Under the pieces are notes generated by a model, which was not told the origin of the DNA, ran no database searches, and worked only from the letters and a program-made list of their open reading frames with translations. A stretch of DNA of 26,743 nt, taken from assembly GCA_000512085.1 (NCBI GenBank), contig ASPP01024088.1, forward strand, positions 1-26,743, in the 5' to 3' direction. Both the position numbers and the translations under genes were made by a program. The DNA comes from Reticulomyxa filosa. Its lineage: Eukaryota; Foraminifera; Reticulomyxidae. Numbering within the stretch: position 1 is the first letter of the stretch; each line of letters starts with the position of its first letter. Shown one piece after another: positions 1 to 12,500 of this stretch.

Positions 1-339
1 TACTGAACGGAAACGTACAAAAGAGAAGGGAGCCCAGGAAAACTGAAGAGTGAGAGATGAACTTTATTATCTTTTTTTTTGTGCTTGTTTCGAAAATAGG
101 TAAAATTCCGACACGAAGAAACACACAAATATCTTGCAATCAATGATAACAGGGAACTTGAGCTGACCGACAACGACAGTGATTCTTGTCTGTTTAAAGT
201 TCATGTCATCACGAAGCCAAACGTCGTTAAACTCGAATCGTCAAAGGTAGCCGGAGCGTTCATTGGAGCAAAGGACGGTAGTGTTATGGTTGACAAAGGT
301 GGACCACACTCGCAAATGACTATTTTGAGAAAACAGTGA
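1..339 (+). CDS. C-terminal end of a beta-trefoil-like protein (partial)
   Basis: Only the last part of this gene lies in the window. The terminal exon runs from 100 to the TGA at 337-339 and gives 79 residues. A preceding exon is likely at 1-14, joined in phase 0 across an 85-bp intron (GTACAA...AATAG, 15-99), reading LNGN into VKFRHEETHKYLAIND. The pattern of a short strand followed by 'KYLAIND' and later 'GAFIGAKDGSVMV' is what beta-trefoil folds of the fascin, MIR or FGF/IL-1 type look like. This is a fold-level impression only; I cannot say which family. No catalytic residues or membrane segments are visible. A poly-A/T-rich 3' region follows directly. The coding call is supported by an open frame richer in G+C than the flanks and by sensible residue content. 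The function is unknown, but a cytoskeletal or ligand-binding role would fit the fold. Confidence 0.55.
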
Positions 340-1077
340 TTGTGAAGAATTTTGTTTATGCACAAAAAAAAAAAAAAAATTTATAATAAAAAATAAAATA
401 AAATAAAATAAAATACAAAAAAATTAAAAAAAAGGAAAAGGGTTTTTTCCTTTTTGATTCTTTTTTTTTTGTTGAGACACAAATTCTTTCGAGGTTTTCC
501 GGCGTTTTCTTCCTTTTTTTTGTTCCCTTTCCCTCTCTCATCAAATTTGAGAACAAAAACAAAGTTTGTGCTCGGTGACGTTGGATCTCCATTCTGTATT
601 TATCATGCAATGCTTACACATAAACCTATTCATTTTGACAGAGTCAAGAAAATTTGAATTTACACTTGGAGTTAATGGAAAAAACCTTCACTTGCCAAAA
701 GTGAACATGCTTGAAAAAAAAACTGTTTATTTTTGTAAAAGACATGTTTATGAGCAAAGTTATTACAGAATGTAAAAGTGGTTTCAATATAACAAAAATT
801 GTTTTTAGGAACATATTTTGGTGGGATGTAATATATAATAAAAAGAAAATGTACTACTTCGATTGCAAAATGTTATGATCTGATAGGGAGTGAATCTTTG
901 CATGTGAATAAACCAGTTTATACGTGAAGAGGAGAAAAAGCGGTGTTTTAAAAGGGAAAAATTTTGAGGGGAAGTCCAAAGAAAATTATTTTACTGCATG
1001 ATGATTACAAAATAATTGTAGAATATCAGTAAACTAGTTTACAAAAAGAAAATGAGTAACAGAATATTAACTTGCAG
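340..1077. other. Intergenic, AT-rich; no supported gene
   Basis: This stretch holds long A and T runs (for example 362-379 and 467-476) and the TAAAA-type repeats near 386-425. The short open frames are low-complexity or lack a plausible start. It must contain the 3' untranslated part of the partial gene and the promoter and first exon of the MRG-domain gene. No convincing first exon could be identified. Confidence 0.5.
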
Positions 1078-2777
1078 GTGTGTTTACTAAAAAAAGCAAA
1101 ACAAAAAACTTTAAGAAAAAAGACGTCTTTTAACGTTTTACACGATGATGAATGCAGTGCACTTCACCACCAATTTCCACATCTCGAAGAAAATGTGGTA
1201 ATGGAAATACTCGGGCACAGTGACGGCGACGTAAAAATGGCACACGCTTATCTGAACTTGGTAATGGACTGTTTGAACAAAGAGAAGCTGAATGAGTCAA
1301 AATTTTTGGAAAAGTATGTGGAAAGACAAAAAGATTGGCGTTTGTTGGTTTATTTTTAAGGGAACTGATGAAAAAACTTTGTGTTTGAATTGACAAAAAT
1401 GAAGCAAAAAGAAAAACAGAAAGCGTGTATTCGGAGAAATGCAAAGTGAAAATATAGACAATAACGAATCCAATAATGAAAGAAGGACAAATGGACACCA
1501 ACGTATGATGATGGATGTGGATATGGATGACAAAAAGCAACACTGTGACAGTGCCGTGTGCGCTCAAAGTAAACGGAGAAAGCTCACTCATTCTCTACCA
1601 ACCAATGATCGTAAACATTTCACTTCCAACCTCTCTCTTAAAGATGAGCCCAACGAAAGCGACAGAAGATTGAACAAACGAGTATTTGTCCCATTACCAC
1701 TACATCTCAAAAACAAACTTATTACAGATTGGAAAAATATCACCCAACTTCGCCAAGTTTTTTTTTTGTTTATACATAAAAAAACACACAATACCTTTTT
1801 TTTTTAACTTTTTACATTTTTCACCCAATCAAAAACATCAAAGTTTTGCTCACAAAAAGAGAAACAAAAAATTTGAAGGGATACCCCTCAGCAAAATTTT
1901 TTTGTTTGCAAAAAAAAAGCTGACCAAAGTACCTAGGGAAAATGGACAACGTGTAATAGATGTATTGAGAGATTATAGCTCACATTCTGGGAATAACAAT
2001 GTCTGCCAAGAGATTGAGCGCTATTTGTGTGAGTGCTTTGACCAAACACTTGAGCCTAAGTTGCTTTATGACTTAGAAAAACCATTACATCGTTTAATTG
2101 TTCAGAGTTTTCCTAATCTCAAAATGTCACAAATCTATGGAGTAGAACACTTATGCCGCTTCTTTGGTATGAATTTATTTTCTTTTTTTCTCTTCCTTCT
2201 CTGGTAATTTAGGTTGATTTTTTTTCCCCTTCCCAATAATTTTTTAGTGAAGTTGCCACAGCTCTTAAACCCTGATCAATTACCTCATAGCATAAGACCC
2301 TTTTGGGAACAAGAAATCAAAAAGATCATGGAGTTTTGTTTTACGTCGATTAATTTATTTTTCCTCTTTCCTCTTTTAACGAAAACAAGAGAAAAACTGT
2401 TTGGTGGTGTGGGGTGCACTCATTTAAAAAAAAAAAAAGGCAAATTGTCAAAAATTCTGACAAGTATTTTGTGAGATCCTATATTATTTTGAACACTAAT
2501 AACACGAAAATTGTTTAATTTATTAACAACTCGAAACTTTTTAAACATTGATTAATTCAACAGATGTTCTTTTCAGCTTTCAAGATTGTAGGGGTTCATG
2601 GGTACATTTTTCTTTTCTTATTTTTTTATTTTATTTTATTTTTTGCTTGTGTTAGTGAACTATTTATCGCAAGAGGACTGCCACTACACTCTTCTTGAAT
2701 TTTTATTTCACTTTAAAGATTTTGTTGAGTATTTTTCAATTTCCCGTTGGTTTTTCTCTAATACGTATAATGACTAG
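1078..2777 (+). CDS. MRG-domain chromatin protein with N-terminal CUE-like motif (5' end unresolved)
   Basis: Proposed exons are 1078-1313, 1420-1756, 1920-2166, 2248-2337 and 2656-2777, all phase-compatible. The intron donors are GTATGT, GTTTTT, GTATGA and GTTTTA. The second to fifth exons carry an MRG domain as in MRG15/Eaf3, a subunit of NuA4-type acetyltransferase and Rpd3S-type deacetylase complexes. Landmarks are 'LHLKNKLITDWKNITQLRQ', 'CECFDQTLEPKLLYDLEKP', 'MSQIYGVEHLCRFF' then 'VKLPQLL', and a C-terminal helix 'LLEFLFHFKDFVEYF' before the stop at 2775-2777. Between the first exon's helix bundle and MRG lies a polar, basic stretch with KRRK, a possible nuclear signal. The first exon encodes a CUE-like motif (ALHHQFPHLEENVVMEILGH..GDVKMAHAYL). 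The usual N-terminal chromodomain is not seen. There is no in-frame ATG before the CUE motif, so an upstream exon ending before the acceptor TTGCAG at 1072-1077 is probably missing. Recognition of MRG is strong; the 5' end and the 318-bp last intron are less certain. Confidence 0.75.
1144..1265 (+). other. CUE-like ubiquitin-binding motif region
   Basis: About 40 residues starting DDECSALHHQFPHL fit the three-helix CUE pattern: a Phe-Pro after helix 1, then 'VVMEILGHSDGDVKMAHAYL' for helices 2 and 3. CUE domains bind mono-ubiquitin. The Met of the common MFP motif is Gln here, so ubiquitin binding is an inference. The first exon is joined in phase 2 to the MRG exons by an intron at 1314-1419 (GTATGT...ACAG). 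Confidence 0.5.
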
Positions 2778-3513
2778 AACTTAGTTATTATCACGTTATG
2801 CTCGACCGTGCTCCTGCAATGAGTAGAGTCAGTTGGTTCATTTGTTGTGTCTTTGTCGAAGTAGAATAGTCATAAAATGCCCAAAACGCAAGCAAATAGC
2901 CTTCACAGTTATCAAAGTGTAATGTTTGTAAATTAGAAGATTGACGTTTTGTCCTGAGCCTAAAGTAGAATTGTTTAATTAATTTCCTCGGTTAAAATTT
3001 TAATTGTCAACAAACAAGTTTGATGGGATTGCAACAGTAAGCAGTAGACAATAGAAAGGAAAAGTATTGTTTCAATCAACTTGTAAGAACAAACAAAAGG
3101 AAAAAAACTCACAAAAATACAATTTATCAAACCAAGGAAAGAAGACACAAACAATATTTTGAATTACTTTTTGCATGTTGTGTGAATCATAATTGACTCT
3201 AAAGTTGCATCAAACGACTCCTTTCTTTTAAAAACAATTTTTCACTAAATTCTCTTACGATTTCTACCATTTTCTGTAGTCGACATAGTCTTAAAAAACT
3301 AGTTGTAATTGTCAATTTACGCAATAATATTCACTTTCTTAATAAATTTTTTTAATGTAATTTTTGGACTTTTTTGATGATAAAAAAATGCAAGAATTAT
3401 TGTCTTTTTAATAAAAAAAACAAATTATCGTCTTATGGCAGAACTCAAAGTCTAAATTGACTCTTTCAATAATTCAAAAAAAAAATTTATTAAAAAAAGT
3501 TAAAGCATCTACT
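2778..3513. other. Intergenic region between the MRG and Furry-like genes
   Basis: No open frame with protein-like composition was found on either strand. The sequence is AT-rich with scattered A and T runs. It should contain the MRG gene's polyadenylation region and the promoter of the Furry-like gene, but no defined element can be pointed to. Confidence 0.5.
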
Positions 3514-6500
3514 ATGCAAAACAATATTCATCTAGAGACATTATTTAGCAATTTTTTACAAGCTTTAGTTAAAAACTGGACTACAGATCTTGTATATCAG
3601 AAAGACGTGGTTGTGAAAAACCACGTGTTTTTACCAGAACGCGTATTTTTCGATAATTTTGGGAAAACATTCGAATCAGAGACACGCCGACATGATTCTG
3701 TTCAACCATTGGTAGAAGCTTTTTTAGGACTATTGTCATATCCCAATAAAGTCAAAGTTTTGTTTTTTTGTTTTGTGCCAAAACGTATACTTAAACAAAA
3801 AAATACACGCATTTGCAACGCTAAATGTGATCTTATTGTTTGTATATAATTGCAAGGGAATGGAAAGACAATTGAATGATTTATGGAATGTTATTGATGC
3901 AATCGAAGACAAATATCCGCAAGCGCCATTATTTCAACGTAATATACAAGACGACAATAACCCATCTCATTTTCAAAATAAAGGAAATAATGAAGAATCT
4001 ATCAAAAAAATAAAAAATGTTGAAAAAGAAGATGAGGATGAAAATGAAAATAAACACAATAATCACTTGCAACAAGAAAGTGAAGAGCATAATTCATATG
4101 TAGCACCGAAAGGTCGAGACGGTGTTTCCAAACGAACTGCACAAGTATGCGAGCCAATTATTGATTTTGTTGTATCACGAATGCTTCTTCGCATTATATC
4201 GTTAATTTTTTTTTTTTTTGGTATATACTTTTTTTTTTTCTAATTAAGAGAAATATACATATGTATGTATCCATACAGATATCATATAAATAAAATAACC
4301 TACAGAGCAATGGAACAAGGACAAGAACAACTATCAATAAATGAAGAAGAAAAACACCAATCCCACAATCCCAATCGCAAACGTGTCTTTGCCTTTAAGT
4401 TTGATGCGTCAACGGTTCAATGGTTAATCGATGTCATTCAAATTAATTTTGAAAAGGCTACACAGCGAACACATGAGACACCAGTTATTACCCCGAAAAG
4501 GGAGCTGGAACTATCTCTTATATTTGAAGAGATACCCCTTTTTTTTTTTTTTTTTTACATTGAACCAAAAATGAATCACTTTTTTTTTTTAATCTCCCCT
4601 GTGGAACATTAGAATTTTTTTTGCTGTTAGGAAAAAAAAAAAAATGAATAAAAACATGAAATGAATAGAACACATAAAACAAATAAAAGTTGTTAGATGA
4701 ATATGAAAATCGATCGACAATGGAATGGGCCAAAGTATTGGGATTGATCTCAGCAAGTGAACACTCATCAAAAGTTAACTCGCGTTTTCCGATGAACCAA
4801 AAAAGTGAATACATGCAAATGTAAAGCAATTGCAACATATAAAAAAATAAAAAAAATGGTGACTGCATATAGGTCCAGAGTATGCTAAAAAAACTACTGG
4901 ACGACTGCTTAGAAAAACAAATGTTAGAAAATGCGGCAATTTACTTTACAGTAATGCGCTATATCCATATCGATGAAAAAAACCAAGAACGTTGGCTTTC
5001 ATTTCATTTGGAATATTTGAAAGCTCCAAAACTAGCCAACATCCCAAGATATGTACTAATTGCACATTTGCATTCCATTTTGAACGTGGCGAGACAAATG
5101 GATTTTGTTGGCAAAAAGACCAATGAAGTGAAAGTATTGAATGAAATATTTGAAATCGCACGTCGATTGGCAACGTCAGGAAAAGGACGTCCCGTCAAAA
5201 GAGCATGTTATATGTTGATGTTGGCACTCATATTACGTGGACCTGATTCGATGTATGAAAAATTACAAAGTTTTTTAGAAAGCCATGTGTTAAATCATTT
5301 GGATGAACTCGAAAAAGTCGGCGATTCTTTGGACATGTTGATTATGTTATTCGAAGGGACGAACAACCCATTTCCATTTCACGAAAAAAGACCAATCAAT
5401 TGGTTGACAAATGTACGTAGTGACGACGACGAAAATACGCGAAAGAATCATATGCAAGTTGTGTTTAAGGCATTCATGCGCGGAAAAGCTTTGAAGATTA
5501 TGTCTCAGCGTCATTGGTTTCGATGTGTGCGACTCTTTGTCCATTTGTGTGCACAACATTTGGAGTTTGCCACTTCTACTTTGTTGCCGCAATTGTTTGA
5601 TGTGAAAAAATCCACGGTCGAACAAATTGTATTGGGATTGGATGTCATTAGTGAAATCATGCGATTGGACGGAGAGTTTTTACGTCAACACCAATCCAAC
5701 CCGGCTTTGTTGCCAGTGATTAATGACTTCCTGCCGGCAATGCTTGAGCACGCTGATCAAGCCATCGGTGTTGACAAGATTGGACGCAGAACTCAGCCGT
5801 TAATTTTGAGTGACCGTTCTTCCGATTCTTTTGTCACAAATCAAATCAATATCGCGGAGACTGCTCCTGATACACCTGTGGATTGGCAATCGCAACAACA
5901 GTCACAACAACAATTATCCTCCTCGTCACCTCCAGCAGACTCGGACGGGACAGGCAATACACGCGTTTCCATTGTTGCGTCCAACACTTTCCAGACCCAC
6001 CATTTGAACAAATCTCAAAATGAAGACGATCACAATAACAACAATGTATGGTGGAATCGAGGAGACGACGACGACGAGAAAAAAACTGCTGTCGACGAAT
6101 TGGCAGAAGAAAAGAAACAAGAAGACACCATTATCAATGATCCCACTTATGTTTCATTGCAAAACAAAGACTTGTTGAAAATTTCATTTGTTCAAAACAA
6201 TAAAATGGCCAAATATATTTTGAATTTGCGGCAAAAACATGCTGATGCCAACACTTTAGACGAAATGATTAAAAAAGCCAAGGCAACCAATCGTCGAGAA
6301 TATTTGCAAGTATTGAAAGCATGCCTACGTGCGACCCTGGCATTACATCCGCCTTCCGTTTTAACTGACGCCAAACAAGGCAATAAATTATACGTTGGCA
6401 ATCTATTGTTACATCCCGATTATGAAACGACAGAATTAGCAGTAAGTGTTTTGACAGAAGTTGCCAAACAAGAGAAAATTTTATTACCGAAAATCTTAAT

Positions 6501-9500
6501 CGCATTGACAAATTTCACATTGCAATTTTATATTCACGAATCTGCTTGTCTTAGCATACTCTTACAAACATTAACAAAATTGGTTATGGTATTTGTGGAA
6601 TATCCTCCTCTGAAACGTATTCAAATTGTGTCCCAAAAACAAACTATTGAAGATTTATGTGTTGCCGTACATCGCCTGGATGCAGTAGCTTTTGCATTTC
6701 TATGTCATACCAATATTTACATTCGACATGCTTGTGTTGAACTAATTCAGACCGTACAAAAAGCAATGCAACACTTGGTAGCGTACTATTTTGCGGATAA
6801 ACCGCCTGCACAGCAGCAAATTCAATTGTCGTTTCCATTTTCATTAGGGCAACTGTTTGAATTCTATTCAGATGAAATTGTTCATCGGGCATTGATCAAA
6901 TTTAAAAATCATCAAGATAACATCAAACTTACTATATCTGATTTTGAGACAAACTTTATGGAAAAGTATCATAAAAATATTGAATATGATCCCACTCATG
7001 GAGTATTAAGAACATTGTTAGATCCCAATGACTTTGCACCTTACAGTGCCTGTATGGATGTGATCGTTGAACAAATTGAATTGCTATGTGCTCAAGGCAG
7101 CGAATATATGAAATTTTTACGAGTGGATTGTTGTCAAGAAATATTATTACAAGAAAAATGGTTGGCTGTGGATGAAAAATCTGCAGAAAGAGAAGTGTTG
7201 GGAAGCATGTGCATTGCTTTAATTCCATTAATTGGATACAGTGATAATGGATTAGATGAAATTGAATTTTATAATAGTATTTGGGTTCAATTGTGGAGAT
7301 TTTCACGTGAAAATGATTCTCAATTACTTAATACCATTTTATATGCTGTTCAATGTGCTCATCCCAGTCGATTATCACAATTACTTAAATCTTTACGTCT
7401 TTGGTACACAACCAACTTGCAACAACCGAAAGGTCGTATTAAAAAAAGTAAAATAACACAAATCTTTTTTGCTAATTGTCGTCGAGTTTGGGTTTATAAT
7501 TATGTGATTTTGGCATTAACTACAAAAGAAAGATTGTGTCAGGTATTTCGACAAGAATTGCAAAGTTATTTGGATAATAAACAAGATAATGACAATCGTA
7601 AAGTTGAATATTTACACGTTGCATTAATTGATTTTTGTAATAGTTTGGATGACAAACACTTAATTCAACATTGTAATGGTGATCCAGAAGTATTTCGTTG
7701 TGTCGCAAGAAGTTTTGTTTTTTTTTTAACTTAAATATTTGTACGCACATACTTATTGCAATACTTTTTTCCCTCAATAACAACTGCTTATTGATTTGTT
7801 CATCCTCATAGTTGTCGAAAATATCGCATACGCATTATATACTGTTGGAGAAGAATTAAAAATTAAATGGTTGCACGAATTATGGAATCCTGAACGACGT
7901 GCACATATCTTACGAATAATGAAATTATGGTCTCATTGTAGTACTGATAATGGATCGGAAGGAAAAGAATTAATTGCTGCAATATTTAGTAAACGAAAAG
8001 CTTTGCGAGATAAAAACGCAGATCAAGCTCAAGAAAGGCAGTTACGATTGCGGATATTGCAGTTAGAATATCAAGCATTTCGCGCAGCTACGGCAGTGTT
8101 AGCTTTGGGTCCTGCTTTACCAAAAGAGGATATATTGCCAAAAGAGGATTCAAAAGAATTATCATGGTTTCAATGGGCAGTGGAAGGACAAAAAGGAGGT
8201 ATTCCATCGTTAAAATATCTAATGAGGAACTATTATGCTTTGATTTTGAATTCAGTTTTAGCAATGTTATATTCGGAATTGGCCCGTGGTGGCTATGGTA
8301 ATGCCAAGATTTTTTTGACGTAATTGTATCCTTAGATTTGCCTGAACAAATAAATGGTGGTGGAGGAGATAATGGTGATGACGAAAAGTCAAATGAATTA
8401 AATTCAACAGATATAACCAAACAATTAGTGGTGTTTTGTCTACTATATTTAATTCCATTTGTTGACAAAGAAGTATTGATGGGTGGCAAAACAATTGCCC
8501 AACATCGACGAGATACTTCTTCTTTGGTAACATTTCGAGGTGTTCCTACTGATAATTACGGTGCAACATATGCTTTGTCATTACCGGTTAATTTATCAAC
8601 CAAAGATATTCAACAAGCAGTATCATATGCTGAAGAAGAAGGAAGTCAACATATCGTACGTCCAAGACTTCTTTCTCCAGTGTTAATTTCTCGTGGAATG
8701 GCAGCACAATCACGCGAAAATACGAGTTCAATTGGTACTGGTGGATACAATCGAGCAGATGCTATGACTGCAGTACGAGTTGCTGATGATATTATGCATG
8801 CTATTAATATGAGTCGACGGTCATTTGCATTATTTTATAAATTAGCAAAAAAAATATGTCGTTCAGATGAATCATTGGATCGACTATTTGAACTTCGTAT
8901 GGGTTTACAGTCATTAGATATTCGAGATGTAAGACATAATGCAATGCAAATTTCGGTGATATTTGCAAATGCTTCTGCCACTGAAATGTCACATGATATT
9001 GTTGATGAAATTTTAACTACTTTGGAAAGAATGACTGCTCGAATGCATCAATTTGAACAACAAGGTATATTAACATCTACCTTACAAGATAATCATTTAA
9101 CATTGACGAGCAATTTATTGCAAATTGCATTACCGTGGTTTGCCAATGCTCCTTTACATAGCTGTAATGACTCAGAGAAATATATGGAAAGACTGTTAAA
9201 CTTAACATTAAAATTTGGACATGAAGGTAAACCGGAAATTGATACACAATTTCATCGCGTATGGCATGCTGTATTAACAAGTAATACCACATTAATGTCC
9301 CATCCAGAACCTAAAAATATTGATACTGCTATAAGATTTTTAATTCGTACTGTAATTGGTCGTTATGAAGGTTATAGACAAGATTTGAAAGATATTGATG
9401 GATATGAGCTACAGGCCAAACAAGCATTACAAGACGAAATGGAAATGCAAAATAGAAATAAATCAAAATCGATATTTGGCGGAAAAAATAAATCATCCAA

Positions 9501-12500
9501 AGAATTTGACACAACTAATGCATCTCAGAATTTACAAAAAGTGGACGAAATGCGTAGAGCTGTTCTCACACCAGAACAATTCATTGTTATGTGTGAAAAT
9601 ATTTTACGTCAAGTATTTGTTACACATCCTGAATCTGTGTTGTGCAGTTTATTACAAATTATTAATGTTGGTTGCGGATTAGGTGGGCATGTACTGCCTA
9701 ATGCTGATCATATTCAAATTACTCAAGACAATGATGGATATACTGATAGCTCGTTACAACTAGGAGGAGAACCATATGCGCATTTAGTTACCGAAATTGT
9801 GATTCGATGGTTGACATCACTTGTCACAAGGAGTTTAGACTTGAATGTTTTTGAATATAAATATATATGTACACACGTATTACTATGTTGTGATATCAAC
9901 AATAGACATGCAAAGACTTCGTTGCACACTTCCTGTAATTATGACACATTCTTTATTGTTTTTATCTAAGCCAATGGAACAATTTGCCAATCCAAATTCA
10001 GAATTATTATCTCATTTATTTGTTTCATTGTTACCACCACGTATTGGTATTGATGATGAAGTTGTACAATTGGCCATGTGGCTACGAGATCGTAGAACTT
10101 ATCAATTTCAATGGAGCGAACATCCTATCACCGATTTTGAACCTTGGACAACTGATCTAATTACTACTGAAGTAGAATCTTGTTTTGTGGAAGGTGGAGC
10201 ACGTTTGAATTTACAAAAATGGTTTGCTCGAAAAACGACAATCTACATTGATGATTTTGCTCGGTTACTTTACGCATGTTTTAAAGTACGTTATGGCACT
10301 AAAGAAGCAATCAATGCCTGGGGAATGCGCTGTTTACAATGGGCAACTGTAGAAGTTGATCCCACAGAACATGGCACTGTGTTTAAAGCAAGACAAATGG
10401 CTAGTCGAGCATTACGATTATATTGTATTATTGGTGAACCACTAACATTAAAAGTAGTTTCGTTGGTATTGCAAACAATTATCCGAGGATTAAAAACAAG
10501 TCAAAAATTTTGGAGTACTTATCCTCCAGAACAAAGATATTCACGTGCAGATAATGATATTTTACTTGCTATTCGTGGTATTGAAACTTTAACTGTTATT
10601 GTGCAAACCAAAAAAGAGTGGTCTAAATCATTATTTCGTGTTATTTTAGTAATATTTTGGATTGCTTTGTCCTTACTCCAATGTCGAGTTGCAACAGTAC
10701 AAGTCGCTTCTCGAAAACTTTTGCATCATATTATGACACATAAAAAATGGATTACATGGCTATTTCAACATTCCAAAACATCAGATGGAACACGTGTTCG
10801 TAAAGATAGCGCATCTTTGACATTATTTTGGGATTTATATAAACTATTCCAACCTAATTTTCAAGGTATTCAAGAACGTTTAATTTCAGCATTGATTTAC
10901 AGCGTTGGAGAATCGTCACCAGTACCATTATCTGTGGATGTTATGATGATATTGACATGTTGTTGGTTAGTTCGTTGTGATGTCTTGCATGACCGTAATT
11001 TGTATTCGCGTTTACCTGCAAACATTACTTTCTTTTTGCCTTATGCATGTACTGTGTTGCATTCACAATACTTTTCTATGGACCAATTGGGACATCATAC
11101 TGGAGTAGCAAATAAAAAAATTCAAAAAACGAGATGATGTTATGCCAATATCTTCAGAAGAAAATAACAATGCAGAATTATTGCAGATAACTGAAGATGA
11201 TGATGATGATGACGAATTAGATACTGTGGATCCTATTGAAAGAGCAGAAGTTTTAAGAAAGCGTGCTGAGACAGGAAGAAGATTACGAGAAAGAAATGCT
11301 AGATTATTCACATTATTGGCATTATATATGCAACAAAATATCTTAGAAGATAAAAATGGGGAAAATATTAATTTACAAGAAATTGACTTTGATAATCAAG
11401 ATCATTTGCTCAAATATCCGTTACCCAATTGGTCCAAAATTGATCAAAATTTTAGAGCTACTTATGTTGCCATTTATGATGTAATGATGCATATTGCCAC
11501 CACATTAAAAGCATGTTTGACTTCAGAAGAGCCTTCAACTCATCGTGCTTTGGGTGATTTTTGTCAGGCATTGATTGATTTATTTATTCCAACTCAAGCA
11601 GCCACTCTAGCTCGTGTGTTCGCCGTATGTCTAGATGTTGGTGATGATTTACAATTATTGGGATGTATTCAAGCACTTCGATTATTTGTTCCACGATTGC
11701 TTAAGCAATGCAAGCAATTAAATGTCTTCCAAGAAGTCATTGCAGTTTTGACTCATAAGAGAATACTTATTTCATCTTGTGACAACAAAATGAACTTTTT
11801 TGGTTTTGGCTAAAAATTCAAAAAAACAAAAATAGTGTTTTGATGACACATTTGCGCGGTGTGTGGCCTTAACGTCTTCTGATAACGACGCTGTTGCACA
11901 AGCCGCCCATGAGTTTGTATTGTTATTAACCAAAAATGAATACAAAATTACACAACACAAATCGCGTGTTATGGTAATTTCTATTTCTCTTTATTTGTGA
12001 TATAATTTATATGATTAAATGTAATATTTTATGTTTACATAGCAAAATAATATGTATCCTGCATTTAAACGTGAGGCTGATATATTTGAAGATGGTATGA
12101 CTTCTACTCTCACTAATTTATCGCAGATTTTCGACAAAGCCAATCAAATAAACGCAAAGTATCCAGATGAAATCAAAATTGATTCTAAAGTTTTTTGTTT
12201 TTTCTCCCAATGTTAAAAAAGTATCAAAAAAAGTGAAAAAAATGTATACTTGACAACAGTTGAATCGTTTGCTAATGATGGAGCCAAAAGATGTACGTAT
12301 GGAGCCAAGTTCACCACATGGAGGAATATCAAAATCTCAACGATCATTTTCCAGTGCTCAAAAATCACCACAACAAAGTCCGTTGGTGCAAAGAGAACCT
12401 TCCAAAGATCAAATGTTAAAACCGGCACTTCATCAGATGCAAGAAAGTAGTTTGTCAGATCTTGATGGTATGGACAGTGATCGAAATCTCAAAATTATGG

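Noticed and set aside
566-775. 69-residue plus-strand open frame before the MRG gene
   Set aside because: It starts at a non-ATG codon, has low protein character, and no splice site links it in phase to the CUE exon.
1130-1591. 153-residue minus-strand open frame
   Set aside because: It overlaps the CUE and MRG exons and their intron on the other strand and has no domain-like composition.
4518-4868. 116-residue minus-strand open frame
   Set aside because: It is Phe-rich from poly-A tracts and antisense to a conserved Furry exon at 4697-4773.
7256-7456. Plus-strand and minus-strand short frames inside the large Furry exon
   Set aside because: They overlap conserved coding sequence in another frame and show no family-like pattern.
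8298-8335. A 38-bp intron (GTAATG...TTAG) in the Furry-like gene
   Set aside because: It is phase-compatible but shorter than any well-supported intron here, and adding one T to the T7 run keeps protein-like sequence (FFDVIVSLDL).
9869-9905. A 37-bp intron (GTACAC...AATAG) instead of the 73-bp version starting at 9833
   Set aside because: Both fit in phase. The 73-bp version matches the usual intron size and gives a better fit to the Furry family, so it is preferred but not proven.
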